A DNA stretch of 60,187 nucleotides from Opitutia bacterium (GCA_947474365.1 CANJIU010000055.1:1-60187); one strand, 5' to 3'. Counted from the first letter of the stretch, positions 43,015 to 51,843 are shown. The notes: generated by a model not told the origin, from the letters alone. Numbers and translations: made by a program.

Positions 43015-43950
43015 TTAGATTTCCCAGTCGTGATAGTGCGTGGGTGAGCCGCTGTTGCCGACGAGGGATTCCGTCTTTCGGCGGGAGCGGATCACGAGGT
43101 TGTCTCCCTTGAAGTAGGCGACGGAGTCATCCGGGACGGATTTTAACAGCCAGACATTTGAGCCGATGATCGAATTTGAGCCAACCTGGGTGTCGCCGCC
43201 GAGGATGGTCGCATGCGCATAGATGGTCACATGGTCACCGATGTCCGGGTGGCGCTTCACGCCCTTGATTGGACGACCGTCGTTGTCGACTTCGAATGAC
43301 TTGGCCCCGAGAGTGACTCCCTGATAAAGCTTCACGTGTGCGCCCACAGTGGCGGTTTCGCCGATCACGACGCCGGTGCCGTGATCGATGAAGAAATGAG
43401 CCCCAAGCCTAGCTCCGGGATGGATGTCGCATCCCGTGCGTTCGTGGCCGTATTCCGTCAGCATCCGGGGGAGTAGCGGCACCTTGAGGTGGTACAGTAC
43501 ATGGGCGAGACGCTGGAGCGAGATGGCGAGCACGCAGGGGTAGGCGAGGATGATCTCCTCGACGCTGCGGGCAGCTGGGTCCCCTGCGTAGGCGGCGTCG
43601 ACATCCGTCTTGATAATTTTTCGCAACTCCGGGAACTGGGCGAGAAACGACGTGGTGTGCCTTCGGGCGACGGCGGCGGGATCGTCGACCTTGGCGAAAC
43701 GAACACACTTTTCGATTTCGGCCATCAGGCGCTTGTCGATGCGGGCCAGCAGTCGATCAACGAGGGAGGGAAGTTCGCGTTCCGTCAGCGGTGACTCTTC
43801 AAAATACCCGGGAAATAGAAGATGCATGCAATCGGCGGCGAGCAGGTTGACCGACTCCTGCGACGGCAGGTTTACCCCATCGAGATGATTGATGCCGCCG
43901 TCGCTGCGATAGGACGCGAGGAGGGCCTGCTTGATTTCGTCGAGATGCAT
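43015..43950 (-). CDS. cysE: Serine O-acetyltransferase
   Basis: A 311-residue hexapeptide-repeat enzyme that makes O-acetylserine, the acceptor for sulfide in cysteine synthesis. After an N-terminal helical domain comes the left-handed beta-helix with hexapeptide repeats: GCDIHPGARLGAHFFIDHGTG, VVIGETATVGAHVKLYQGVTLG and HPDIGDHVTIYAHATILGG. The length and the N-terminal domain fit the longer EpsC/SrpH-like class. The start at 43950 (MHLDEIKQALLAS) is preferred over 44001. It completes the sulfur pathway encoded about 25 kb upstream. Confidence 0.92.
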   Translation of the reverse strand: MHLDEIKQALLASYRSDGGINHLDGVNLPSQESVNLLAADCMHLLFPGYFEESPLTERELPSLVDRLLARIDKRLMAEIEKCVRFAKVDDPAAVARRHTTSFLAQFPELRKIIKTDVDAAYAGDPAARSVEEIILAYPCVLAISLQRLAHVLYHLKVPLLPRMLTEYGHERTGCDIHPGARLGAHFFIDHGTGVVIGETATVGAHVKLYQGVTLGAKSFEVDNDGRPIKGVKRHPDIGDHVTIYAHATILGGDTQVGSNSIIGSNVWLLKSVPDDSVAYFKGDNLVIRSRRKTESLVGNSGSPTHYHDWEI

Positions 43951-44085
43951 GGCGCTTAACTGCCGAGCGATGAATAGATTCGTGACGTGGCACGCGAGCA
44001 CGAATCACGGAGGTGCGCAAGGAGCTCCTCGCGGGTGGAGCAGGCGAGCTGACCGGAAACCAGAGTCGGATCAAAGTGACGAACG

Positions 44086-44100
44086 GGCGAATTTTTCGCC
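44086..44100. other. Short perfect hairpin upstream of phoH
   Basis: GGCGAA-TTT-TTCGCC, a 6-bp perfect stem with a 3-base loop, lies about 70 bases before the phoH start in the cysE-phoH divergent gap. It may be a protein site or a leader hairpin. It lacks a following T-run, so it is not a terminator. Confidence 0.4.
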
Positions 44101-44134
44101 TTCAGAGCGTTCTTTCATCGACAAACTGCCGCAG

Positions 44135-44164
44135 GTATTCACATTTATTCACAAGATATCCACA
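44135..44164 (+). promoter_or_regulatory. Cluster of three DnaA-box-like 9-mers
   Basis: GTATTCACA (44135-44143), TTATTCACA (44145-44153) and ATATCCACA (44156-44164), all in the same orientation and with starts 10 and 11 bases apart, so on one face of the helix. The middle one matches the TTATNCACA consensus fully and the outer two match at eight of nine positions. They lie immediately before the phoH start in an otherwise GC-rich genome. No dnaA, dnaN or other origin gene is nearby. Confidence 0.5.
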
Positions 44165-44169
44165 ACCAG

Positions 44170-45711
44170 ATGGAAAACCTGCGCGGGGCGACAGCCCCAA
44201 TCTCGCGGATCAAGGTCTCGGCCAAAGTGAAGACCTTCGTGCTTGATACGAACGTTCTGCTGCACGATCCGCAATCGATCTTTAAATTCGAGGAAAACAA
44301 CCTCGCGATACCCGTGGAGGTGCTCGAGGAACTCGACGCCATCAAGGGGGAGCAATCGACTGAGCGCGGACGAAACGCGCGTCGGGTCCATCGCATTCTC
44401 CAGGAATTGTTGCCCGACTCCCGGGCGATGCACGAAGGGGTTGAACTCGAAAACGGCGGGACGCTTTCGGTCATCATAAATCCCTATCTGCTGGATCAAA
44501 CGCAGCGATCGCCAGCCATGGATCGGTTGCGGGCGATTCTCCCGGATCTCTCGAAGAAGGACAACCGGATCATCGCTGCCGCGCTGTTTGTGCAGGAACG
44601 GTTTCCGCCTCCGACGATTTTGGTCACCAAGGACGTCAATGTTCAGTTGAAGGCCCGCGCGGTCGGACTGGAATCAGAGGACTATCTCAACGACAAGGTT
44701 CCGGCGTTGGATGAAGAGGCGAGCTATCGTGAGATCGCAGTCAATATATACGAGCTGCAGCGGTTTTGTTCCGAGGGGTCGTTTGAAATCGAAAGCCGCG
44801 AAGCGAAGCAGTTGTTTCTGAATGAATACGTGCTCCTCCGGTCGGATGAAGGGAAGACGATGCCCGCCCGTTTTTACGGCGACAATTTGGTCCGCCGTTT
44901 GAAGCTGCCCGATTTCGTGAAGGCTCCGGGCGGTATTCCGATTAGGGCGCGCAACCTCGAGCAGCAATTTTTCATGGATGCTTTGCTCGACGACAGCATC
45001 GCGATGCTCACCTGCTATGGCAAGGCCGGCACTGGCAAGACCTTGCTTTCAACCGCATGTGCGCTCCACCAGACCCACGAGGACCATTCGCGTTACGACG
45101 GTGTTTCCATTTCGCGTCCGGTGATCGCTCTGGGCAAGGACATCGGATTCCTGCCCGGATCGCTCGAGGAAAAGATGAAGCCGTGGTTGCAGCCTTACCA
45201 TGACGCACTTGAGGTTCTCATTCCTTCGAAACCTCCCAAGGAGCCCCAGTTTGCCGCGAAGAAGGTTTCCAAGAAGAAACACAAGAATCGCGACGATCAT
45301 TTTGTCGCGGCGATGACTGCGGTGCAGCCGAGTCATGCCAGCCACAACGGCGGACACGGTAACGCCACCGCGATCAAGCCCTATGAGCGGTTGCTCAAGA
45401 GCGGGATGGTGGAAATCGAGGCACTCGCCTTTATCCGCGGTCGCTCGATCGCCCGTCGGTTCTTCATTCTCGACGAGGCGCAGCAGTTAACGCCCCACGA
45501 AGTGAAGACCGTCATCACTCGCATCAGCGAAGGATCCAAGATCGTCCTGATCGGAGATCCGGCGCAAATCGACAACCCCTACGTGGACTCCCGCAGCAAC
45601 GGGCTTGTTTACTGTCACAATCGGATGAAAGGGCAGGCGATCGCCGCGCACGTCAAACTGATGAAAGGCGAACGTTCCAAGCTCGCCGAACTCGCCGCGG
45701 ACCTGCTGTGA
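44170..45711 (+). CDS. PhoH family protein (PIN domain plus PhoH ATPase)
   Basis: A 513-residue two-domain protein. The N-terminal PIN-type nuclease domain begins TFVLDTNVLLHDP (D26 a likely metal ligand) and includes LPDLSKKDNRIIAAALFVQ and ILVTKDVNVQLKARA. The C-terminal PhoH ATPase/helicase domain has Walker A CYGKAGTGKT (residues about 282-291) and Walker B FFILDEAQQLTPHEVKTVI. This arrangement is known from YlaK and mycobacterial PhoH2, which are linked to RNA unwinding and cleavage. A Lys/His-rich stretch (KKVSKKKHKNRDDHF and SHASHNGGHG) is inserted in the ATPase domain. It is divergent from cysE and preceded by DnaA-box-like repeats. Confidence 0.92.
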   Translation: MENLRGATAPISRIKVSAKVKTFVLDTNVLLHDPQSIFKFEENNLAIPVEVLEELDAIKGEQSTERGRNARRVHRILQELLPDSRAMHEGVELENGGTLSVIINPYLLDQTQRSPAMDRLRAILPDLSKKDNRIIAAALFVQERFPPPTILVTKDVNVQLKARAVGLESEDYLNDKVPALDEEASYREIAVNIYELQRFCSEGSFEIESREAKQLFLNEYVLLRSDEGKTMPARFYGDNLVRRLKLPDFVKAPGGIPIRARNLEQQFFMDALLDDSIAMLTCYGKAGTGKTLLSTACALHQTHEDHSRYDGVSISRPVIALGKDIGFLPGSLEEKMKPWLQPYHDALEVLIPSKPPKEPQFAAKKVSKKKHKNRDDHFVAAMTAVQPSHASHNGGHGNATAIKPYERLLKSGMVEIEALAFIRGRSIARRFFILDEAQQLTPHEVKTVITRISEGSKIVLIGDPAQIDNPYVDSRSNGLVYCHNRMKGQAIAAHVKLMKGERSKLAELAADLL

Positions 45712-45744
45712 AACGGAGACGCGGGCCCTGGCCGCGCCGTCCGC

Positions 45745-46329
45745 TCAGGCCGTGATTCGCCGTGCGAACAGGCTGCCGCGACCAGAGCGCAGGGCCGCGT
45801 ATTCCATCGCGACTGCAAACATCGCCGTGAACAGCAGGTCGCTGACGAGCGAATTGCGGAAGAAGAAAAGGGTGGGCGGAAATTCCGGGCGCCCAACCGT
45901 CATGGCCTGCCACCAGCCGGCGGCATCCTTGATATAGTAGGGATCGCGAATCCATGCGTCGGTGTTCGTCGCGAGGTAGAAAAAGACCGCGCCGGCGACA
46001 ACGCCGCTGAAAAGGTTGAGCCAGTTCTTGTGTCGGGCGACGAATTCACCGAGGGGCAATGCGACGGCGAAGCAGATCACGCGGAGAGCGACACTGGGCC
46101 AGGTCCAGCCTTCGCCAAAATTCGTGGCGTAGTAATGGTCGAGATAGAGATCGGAAAGCGTGAGGGCGGCGAAGGGCAGAATCCACATGCGCTTGTCCCG
46201 AAAATAGACGGCACCGCAAAACGTCAGGGCCATCATTGGCGCGAAATTCGAAAGCGCGGGAATTTGAATGGCGAAGATGCGCCAACCGGCTGCAAGCACA
46301 AGTAAGGCAAGGGCGGGAAGGAAAGGCAT
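45745..46329 (-). CDS. DUF6580 family membrane protein
   Basis: A 194-residue integral membrane protein with about five hydrophobic segments. The N-terminal region RIFAIQIPALSNFAPMMALTFCGAVYF is typical of DUF6580 and reminiscent of ECF-transporter S components, small membrane proteins that bind vitamins. Function is unproven. It lies 51 bp downstream of a PduO-type cobalamin adenosyltransferase on the same strand, which makes uptake of a cobalamin precursor a reasonable hypothesis. It converges on phoH. Confidence 0.7.
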   Translation of the reverse strand: MPFLPALALLVLAAGWRIFAIQIPALSNFAPMMALTFCGAVYFRDKRMWILPFAALTLSDLYLDHYYATNFGEGWTWPSVALRVICFAVALPLGEFVARHKNWLNLFSGVVAGAVFFYLATNTDAWIRDPYYIKDAAGWWQAMTVGRPEFPPTLFFFRNSLVSDLLFTAMFAVAMEYAALRSGRGSLFARRITA

Positions 46330-46380
46330 GGCCGGACGCTGGGGAAGAAATCGGCCGGAGACAAGCGCGCCGTCGGATCG

Positions 46381-46920
46381 CTATTGCTCGGATTCCCGGG
46401 CGAGCAGCCAGAGCAAATCGGACAGCCGGTTGATGAATTGCCGGAGTTCGGGTCGGACGCTTCGGCCCGTGGCTGGGAGTGCCGTCAGCCGGCGTTCCGC
46501 GCGGCGGGCAGTGGTGCGCGCGCCATCGAAAGCCGCCGCGCGCGCGTTGGTCCCGGGCGTCGCCCAACCGTCAAATTTCAGCCCTTTCCCTTCGAGAGCC
46601 GCGACTGCCTGATCCAACCGCGTGATGTCGTCACTTGCGATTCGCTCGAACTTCGAGGCCAGGTAACGTGCGCCATCAGACTCTGCGCAGGCGAGCTCGC
46701 CCATGAGCGCGACGAGGTTTTTTTGCACAGCGGTCAGCAACGCGCTGGTCGCGGCATCATCGCCGTCGGGAATGAGGTGTGGCTTGACGGAGCCAATCGC
46801 CACGTTGAGTTCGTCGAACGCGCCCACCGCCTCGATTTGGGGGTGGTCTTTCGACACACGCTGACCGTAGAGCAGGCTCGTCGAGCCGTCGTCTCCGGTG
46901 CGAGTGGCGATGGTACGCAT
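46381..46920 (-). CDS. Cob(I)alamin adenosyltransferase, PduO type
   Basis: A 179-residue enzyme that transfers adenosyl from ATP to cob(I)alamin, forming coenzyme B12. The ATP-binding motif TRTGDDGSTSLLYGQRVSK is at the N-terminus, and the conserved C-terminal helix has ARTTARRAERRLTAL and RQFINRLSDLLWLLAR. Length is typical of the PduO family. The start at 46920 (MRTIATRTGDDG) is canonical, whereas the open frame to 47238 adds unrelated sequence. It probably forms an operon with DUF6580. No cobalamin biosynthesis genes other than cobA are in the window. Confidence 0.92.
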   Translation of the reverse strand: MRTIATRTGDDGSTSLLYGQRVSKDHPQIEAVGAFDELNVAIGSVKPHLIPDGDDAATSALLTAVQKNLVALMGELACAESDGARYLASKFERIASDDITRLDQAVAALEGKGLKFDGWATPGTNARAAAFDGARTTARRAERRLTALPATGRSVRPELRQFINRLSDLLWLLARESEQ

Positions 46921-46958
46921 GGGGGCGATCGACGGCAGGCGGCTGCAGCGGGGCCGAA

Positions 46959-48041
46959 TTACGTGATCTTGCGCGCCGCCATTTGTGCCCGAAGACAGAG
47001 CTCGGCGGCCTTGAACGCATGGGTCTGCGTCATCGCCTTTTCCGTCCGGTTCAGGCAGTCGAGGATGAGCTGGCCGAAAAAGCGAAACCCAACCTGGCCG
47101 GTGACGTTGAGGTGACGCTCGCCGGCGTCGTCGACAAGGTAGACGTTGTCTCCGGCCCTGTCGCGGGCGACATCGACATATTTGCGCAGCTCGATCGTGC
47201 CCTTGGTGCCAAGAATCACGGTCCGGCCGTCGCCCCACGTGCTGAGTCCGTTGGGCGTGAACCAGTCGACCCGGATGTAGTTTGACGTACCGTTGTTGCC
47301 GAGGAGTGAGGCTTCGCCGAAATCTTCAAACTCGGGTTTGTCGGGGTTGGCAAAATTACCCACCGCAGCCTGGGTCACGGTGGCATCGGTCGCGCCGGTA
47401 TAGGTAAGAAACTGTTCAAATTGGTGGCTGCCGATGTCGGTGAGGATGCCGCCGAATTTTGCCTTTTCGAAAAACCACGAGGGGCGGTTCGCTTTCCCCA
47501 GCCGGTGCGGACCGAGGCCAATGACCTGGATCACCTTTCCGATGACGCCGGCGGCGATGAGGTCGGTCGCGTACATCGCGGATTCGACGTGAAGCCGCTC
47601 CGAGAAATAAACCATGTACTTGCGCCCCGTCCGGGCGACTGCGGCCTTGGCGGCGTCCAACTGATCCAGGGTGGTGAAGGGGGTCTTGTCGGTGAAATAA
47701 TCCTTTCCCGCCGCCATCACCCGGAGGCCGATCGGTCCACGGTCGCACGGGATCGCAGCCGCGGTTACGAGGTTCACTCCGCCATCGGCGAGGATCTCGT
47801 CCAAGGAACGGGCCACCCGGGCCTGGGGATACTTTGCCGTAAAAGCGGCGACCTTTTTCTCGTCCGGATCGTAGACCCATTTCAATTCCGCGCCGGCTTC
47901 GATCAGGCCGTTGCATTGTCCGTAGATGTGCCCGTGGTCGAGGTGGGCGGCCGCAAAGGTAAACTCGCCCGCCTTCACCACGGGGCTGGGCTTGCCCTGC
48001 GGGGCGTAGTTCATGCCGTCTGCTTTTTGGGTCTGGCTCAT
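46959..48041 (-). CDS. Gfo/Idh/MocA family oxidoreductase
   Basis: A 360-residue NAD(P)-dependent sugar oxidoreductase-like protein. The nucleotide-binding half contains TFAAAHLDHGHIYGQCNGLIEAGAEL and VYDPDEKKVAAFTAKYPQA, and the catalytic-region motif is YFTDKTPFTTLDQL. The C-terminal half has the alpha/beta substrate domain (GGILTDIGSHQFEQFLTYTG, with H near the expected catalytic position). Such proteins act on myo-inositol or other cyclic sugars; the substrate here is unknown. No signal peptide is seen. The start at 48041 is chosen over 48095. It follows peptide deformylase after 62 bp. Confidence 0.87.
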   Translation of the reverse strand: MSQTQKADGMNYAPQGKPSPVVKAGEFTFAAAHLDHGHIYGQCNGLIEAGAELKWVYDPDEKKVAAFTAKYPQARVARSLDEILADGGVNLVTAAAIPCDRGPIGLRVMAAGKDYFTDKTPFTTLDQLDAAKAAVARTGRKYMVYFSERLHVESAMYATDLIAAGVIGKVIQVIGLGPHRLGKANRPSWFFEKAKFGGILTDIGSHQFEQFLTYTGATDATVTQAAVGNFANPDKPEFEDFGEASLLGNNGTSNYIRVDWFTPNGLSTWGDGRTVILGTKGTIELRKYVDVARDRAGDNVYLVDDAGERHLNVTGQVGFRFFGQLILDCLNRTEKAMTQTHAFKAAELCLRAQMAARKIT

Positions 48042-48103
48042 AAATGGAGGTTCGAGGGCTGCACGGCATCGTCCCGGCGCGGAGTGCGATGGCAATCCGT
48101 CCG

Positions 48104-48673
48104 TTATTTTTTCGCCGCCGCCTTGGTTTCCTTCCCCAAAGTCTTCACCGCCTCATTTACGGCGGCCCGGGATTTTTTTTCCATCCGCTCGATGAAGAGG
48201 ATGCCGTTCAGGTGATCGACCTCGTGCTGGATGCAGCGCGAGAAGAGGCCGTCGCATTTCAGGACATGCGGGACGCCGCGTTCATCGTGGAACTTGACAG
48301 TGATCTCGTCCGGTCGCTCTACGTCGCCCCGGATTTTCGGGAACGACAGGCAGCCTTCCTCGTAAAGGGTCCGCTCGGTTCCGGGTGTGACGGTGATTTG
48401 CGGATTGGCGAGCGCCATCGGCATGAAAAGATCCATGGGAGGGCGGGCACCGTCGAGTTCCCACGAGAAATCCGCGTCCGACTCCCGGAGGTCGACCACG
48501 CAGAGCTGGATGGCGCGGCCGATTTGCTGGGCGGCGAGCCCGATGCCGCCGGCGGCGTGCATCGCCTCCAACATCTCGTTCGCGAGTCGAGTCAGGGCAG
48601 GGTCAAATGCGGTGACTTTCTCGCCCTTTGCGTGCAAAACCGGTTCGTTGTAGTGAACAATTCGGAGCGACAT
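48104..48673 (-). CDS. def: Peptide deformylase
   Basis: A 189-residue metalloenzyme removing the formyl group from nascent N-terminal methionine. The three signature motifs are present: GGIGLAAQQIG, EEGCLSFP (metal-binding Cys) and IQHEVDHLNGILF (two His and the catalytic Glu). A lysine/alanine-rich C-terminal tail (KTLGKETKAAAKK) may be unstructured. The start at 48673 (MSLRIVHYNEPVL) gives the normal N-terminus; the open frame to 48763 is not used. It is divergent from the membrane protein at 48737. Confidence 0.95.
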   Translation of the reverse strand: MSLRIVHYNEPVLHAKGEKVTAFDPALTRLANEMLEAMHAAGGIGLAAQQIGRAIQLCVVDLRESDADFSWELDGARPPMDLFMPMALANPQITVTPGTERTLYEEGCLSFPKIRGDVERPDEITVKFHDERGVPHVLKCDGLFSRCIQHEVDHLNGILFIERMEKKSRAAVNEAVKTLGKETKAAAKK

Positions 48674-48736
48674 CGGTCGGTAAGAGGCGCAGCGTGGGTT
48701 TGCGTATTCCGATCGGCAAATAAAATACTTCGATTG

Positions 48737-50419
48737 ATGAGCGTTTCTCCCCCGAGTCATCACGCCCCGTCCGCGTTTACGGCGCCGATCTTGGTGATGC
48801 TTGGACTTGGAATCGCGGTTGGTGCCTGGTTGCTCCCGGTCAACCTGCGTTCATTGAGCCCGACGCTTCTGCGTGCCGCCGGCAACGGCACTCCGACGCT
48901 GGGCGGGTATGGTCGTGATTTGGTGGATGTTGAAAAAATCGGACCCGCGGCGCTGGTTCTTGCCGCCGCGCGCCTGACCGACGATCCGCGGGTGCCGGCG
49001 CTGGCTTCGGCGCTGGAGCAATTCGCTTCCCGCCAACCCGGACTCGTGGCGTGGGGCGGTTGGGATCCTGCGTTGGATCCGCTTTTCAATTTACGGGCGA
49101 CCACTGACAACCGCGGCAGCACACCGGTTCTCACGTTTTTCATTCCGGAAAGGGCGCGCGACACATTAAGGAAGCACCTGTCGAAATCGGGTTCGGAAGG
49201 CGTGCAGACCATCTTGCGCTTGCGAGATTTGGTGGCCACGGGCCGGTTTGTACCCGCAACGCGGCCCGGAGGGCAGCCGCTCGACGCACTGATCCTCCTC
49301 ACCGGGTTGCTCTATCAGGGACAACACCTTTCCGCTCCGTTGCAGCGCGAACTCAGGGCGATGGCTGAGGCTTCGCTGCAGCAGAATGAACTGGGTGAAC
49401 TTGAGGGCTTCTTCATCAATCTCCTATCCCTCGGGCGGCGACTCGACTGGTCTCAGCTCGCCGAACTCGGACGACGGACCGACAGCGTCAAGACGGTCGG
49501 CGAGTTTGCCCATCTCGCGCGGGTCGCCCCGGATCAGCTGCCGCTGATTTATGCCGCGGCGTTGTTCTCCGATTCGGCGGATCGCGTTGCTGCCTATCTG
49601 ATCACTTTCGGGAAATCCGGAGTTGAGGATCTGAAACTGGCGCTCGCGCACGGTCAGGGCGCGGTTGGGCAGCTGATGACCCGGCAGGTACCGGTCAATC
49701 GTACCGGAGTCGGTGGTTTGAGCAGTGCGGCCGAAATGGCGCTGCTGCATCCCCAGTTGCTGCTGGGCCTGAAATATTTCGGATATTTCCTCGGGGTTTT
49801 TCTGGTCCTTCGGGGCCTTGACCGATGGCTGGTGACGCCCAGTGGCGGTGTCGCTGGGTTGCCGGTGGTCGTCGGACACATGAAGTCTGGGTTCATTTCG
49901 GTCCTTTTCGCGCTCCTCTTCATCGTGGTCAGCGAGCCCTTCATCCTCCAGGCAGCGCCCCTGTCCGAATTTCAGTTTCGCCTGCCGGTGCTGGTCTCGG
50001 TGGCGAACTCTCCCGTCTCTCCGCCGTCAAAATCCGTCACCTCCATGGACTCCTCCACGCTCCTCTCCATTGGCTTTTTCGCCGCCTTGCAAATCGCGAT
50101 GTACTTCACGTGCCTGCTGAAAATCCGCGAGGTCTCGCGGCAGGCGGTCCCCGCCCTCGTAAAACTGCGACTCATGGAAAACGAGGAGAACCTCTTCGAT
50201 GGCGGACTCTATGTCGGCATCGGCGGCACGGCGACCGCACTCGTCCTGCAGGTTCTCGGGGTGATCGAGCCGAACCTGCTGGCCGCGTATTCGTCGAATC
50301 TCTTCGGCATCACCTGTGTGGCATTGGTGAAGATTCGCCACGTTCGCCCCTACAAACGCGAGCTGATCCTTGAGGGCCAGGCCGGGCTGACGGTCGCGCC
50401 CGAGGCCGCGGTGCGCTGA
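48737..50419 (+). CDS. Membrane protein of unknown function with large soluble domain
   Basis: A 560-residue protein I do not recognise. Hydrophobic segments are at about residues 17-34, 340-360, 385-405, 441-462, 490-510 and 513-532. Between the first two lies a domain of about 300 residues, rich in helices (repeats of leucine/alanine-rich stretches such as GQPLDALILLTGLLYQGQ), probably in the periplasm. It has no recognised catalytic motif. The start at 48737 follows an AT-rich promoter-like patch, and the frame is open much further upstream but there overlaps peptide deformylase. The coiled-coil gene begins 11 bp downstream, so the two are probably co-expressed partners. Confidence 0.75.
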   Translation: MSVSPPSHHAPSAFTAPILVMLGLGIAVGAWLLPVNLRSLSPTLLRAAGNGTPTLGGYGRDLVDVEKIGPAALVLAAARLTDDPRVPALASALEQFASRQPGLVAWGGWDPALDPLFNLRATTDNRGSTPVLTFFIPERARDTLRKHLSKSGSEGVQTILRLRDLVATGRFVPATRPGGQPLDALILLTGLLYQGQHLSAPLQRELRAMAEASLQQNELGELEGFFINLLSLGRRLDWSQLAELGRRTDSVKTVGEFAHLARVAPDQLPLIYAAALFSDSADRVAAYLITFGKSGVEDLKLALAHGQGAVGQLMTRQVPVNRTGVGGLSSAAEMALLHPQLLLGLKYFGYFLGVFLVLRGLDRWLVTPSGGVAGLPVVVGHMKSGFISVLFALLFIVVSEPFILQAAPLSEFQFRLPVLVSVANSPVSPPSKSVTSMDSSTLLSIGFFAALQIAMYFTCLLKIREVSRQAVPALVKLRLMENEENLFDGGLYVGIGGTATALVLQVLGVIEPNLLAAYSSNLFGITCVALVKIRHVRPYKRELILEGQAGLTVAPEAAVR

Positions 50420-50430
50420 ACGCGAGCGCC

Positions 50431-51843
50431 ATGAACAAGACGCTCCTGCTGATCCTCTGCGATTTTCTCCTGCTGAATCTTCTCGCGCTCACGCGGTGGG
50501 AAAAAGCGGAGCCGCCGCGGGCCAAGCAACCTCCAGTGCCGGAACTCGCCGCCAACGCGGTGACCAAGGATCAGGACCTGGTTGAGACGATGCGGCAGTC
50601 GCTGGCCGACGAGAAGACTTCGCGCGATGAATTGGCGAAGAAGCTTTCCGTCGCGGACTCGACGCTGGCTGCGCGAGAGCAAAGCCTCACGCAGGTTCAG
50701 GCGGAACGGACCAAGCTCGCAGCGGAGCGCAACGCGGTCGCGGCCACGCTGAGCGAGACGCAGCAGGCGGCGTCCGATTTGGCGAAAAAATTCAACGTCG
50801 CTATCCAGGAGGCGTCGATGACGAAGGGCCAGCTCGCGCAGATTCAGCGGGACCTGGCCGACAAGCAGGCCGAGTCGGAGCGGCAACGCGCCGCCTTGGC
50901 CGCCCTTGAGCAGCAGCAGGCTGGGGCCCGCCGGCAGATTGAAGTCCTCACGATGGCCACCATCCTCGCCGAGCAGGAAAAGAAGAACCTGCGGGAGACG
51001 GCTGACGCCTTGAAAAGCCAGGTCGAACTGGAACGATCCGAACGGATCAAGGTGCTCGAAGCGAACACCCAACTTGCGCAGGGAGTCGGCCAATTGGCGG
51101 AAAAGTCTGGGGAGCTCACCCGCGAAATTCGGGACAACCGTCCCATCAATGCCAACGTCCTGTTTAACGATTATCTCTCGAATCGGGTGACGGCGAGTTT
51201 TGCCGCGTCGCGCAAGGGATTCATCGGGCAATCGAATCGTGCGAAGGAAGCGACGACGGTGTTGGTGACGGACGGGCGGCAGATCTTCGCATTGCTGCAC
51301 ATCGCCGAAACGGTGTTTTCACTCGGGGAAAATGGGAGCGATTGGGAGAGTCTGGTGGTCGAGCTCGCTCGGGGCGGGGCGGGCCCCAGTGCCGCCGGCC
51401 AGGTGCAATTTCTCGCGCAGGACGTTCGGGTGGTCGTACTGCCGATCGAGACCGCCCAGGTGATCGCCCTGGGGGCAAAAGTCTATCCACTCGCAGTCGA
51501 TCCGTTCAAATTTCCGGATGCGGTGCTGATCGATGGCAATGGGCGCGGCTACGGTGAGATTGGCTTTAAGCTGGACCCGGCCGAAGCGGGTTTCGTGCGG
51601 GTGGACAATCGCTTTTTCAAGCGGCTGTTTGGAGACTTCGCGCCGAAGCGCGGTGACTTGGTCTTTGCCAAAACGGGCGAACTGCTCGGGATCATGGTGA
51701 ACAGTGACTACTGTGCGTTGTTGAAGCACTTCAACGCCCTGAAGACGATTTCCACAGGAGCCGACATTCGTGGTCAGTCAACCGCGGCTCTCTTCGACGA
51801 TCTGATCGCCCGGATGCGTGCGCTGCCCGCCAAGCTGCAATAG
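50431..51843 (+). CDS. Membrane-anchored coiled-coil protein with protease-like C-terminal domain
   Basis: A 470-residue protein with an N-terminal membrane anchor (MNKTLLLILCDFLLLNLLAL), a long heptad-rich coiled coil (about residues 45-235) and a C-terminal beta-rich domain (about 240-470). The end segment GDLVFAKTGELLGIMVN and the earlier VLVTDGRQIFALLHIAE recall the serine and histidine regions of trypsin-like folds, but the catalytic serine is not seen. It may therefore be an inactive, binding version of a protease. Similar N-termini (MNxTLLLILCDFLLL) occur in Verrucomicrobia. It is the second gene of a pair with the membrane protein. Function unknown. Confidence 0.7.
   Translation: MNKTLLLILCDFLLLNLLALTRWEKAEPPRAKQPPVPELAANAVTKDQDLVETMRQSLADEKTSRDELAKKLSVADSTLAAREQSLTQVQAERTKLAAERNAVAATLSETQQAASDLAKKFNVAIQEASMTKGQLAQIQRDLADKQAESERQRAALAALEQQQAGARRQIEVLTMATILAEQEKKNLRETADALKSQVELERSERIKVLEANTQLAQGVGQLAEKSGELTREIRDNRPINANVLFNDYLSNRVTASFAASRKGFIGQSNRAKEATTVLVTDGRQIFALLHIAETVFSLGENGSDWESLVVELARGGAGPSAAGQVQFLAQDVRVVVLPIETAQVIALGAKVYPLAVDPFKFPDAVLIDGNGRGYGEIGFKLDPAEAGFVRVDNRFFKRLFGDFAPKRGDLVFAKTGELLGIMVNSDYCALLKHFNALKTISTGADIRGQSTAALFDDLIARMRALPAKLQ

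Noticed and set aside
44086..44170. A chromosomal replication origin at the DnaA-box-like cluster
   Set aside because: Only three boxes are present, with no adjacent AT-rich unwinding region and no dnaA, dnaN, gidA or parAB genes. A promoter or titration site is more likely.
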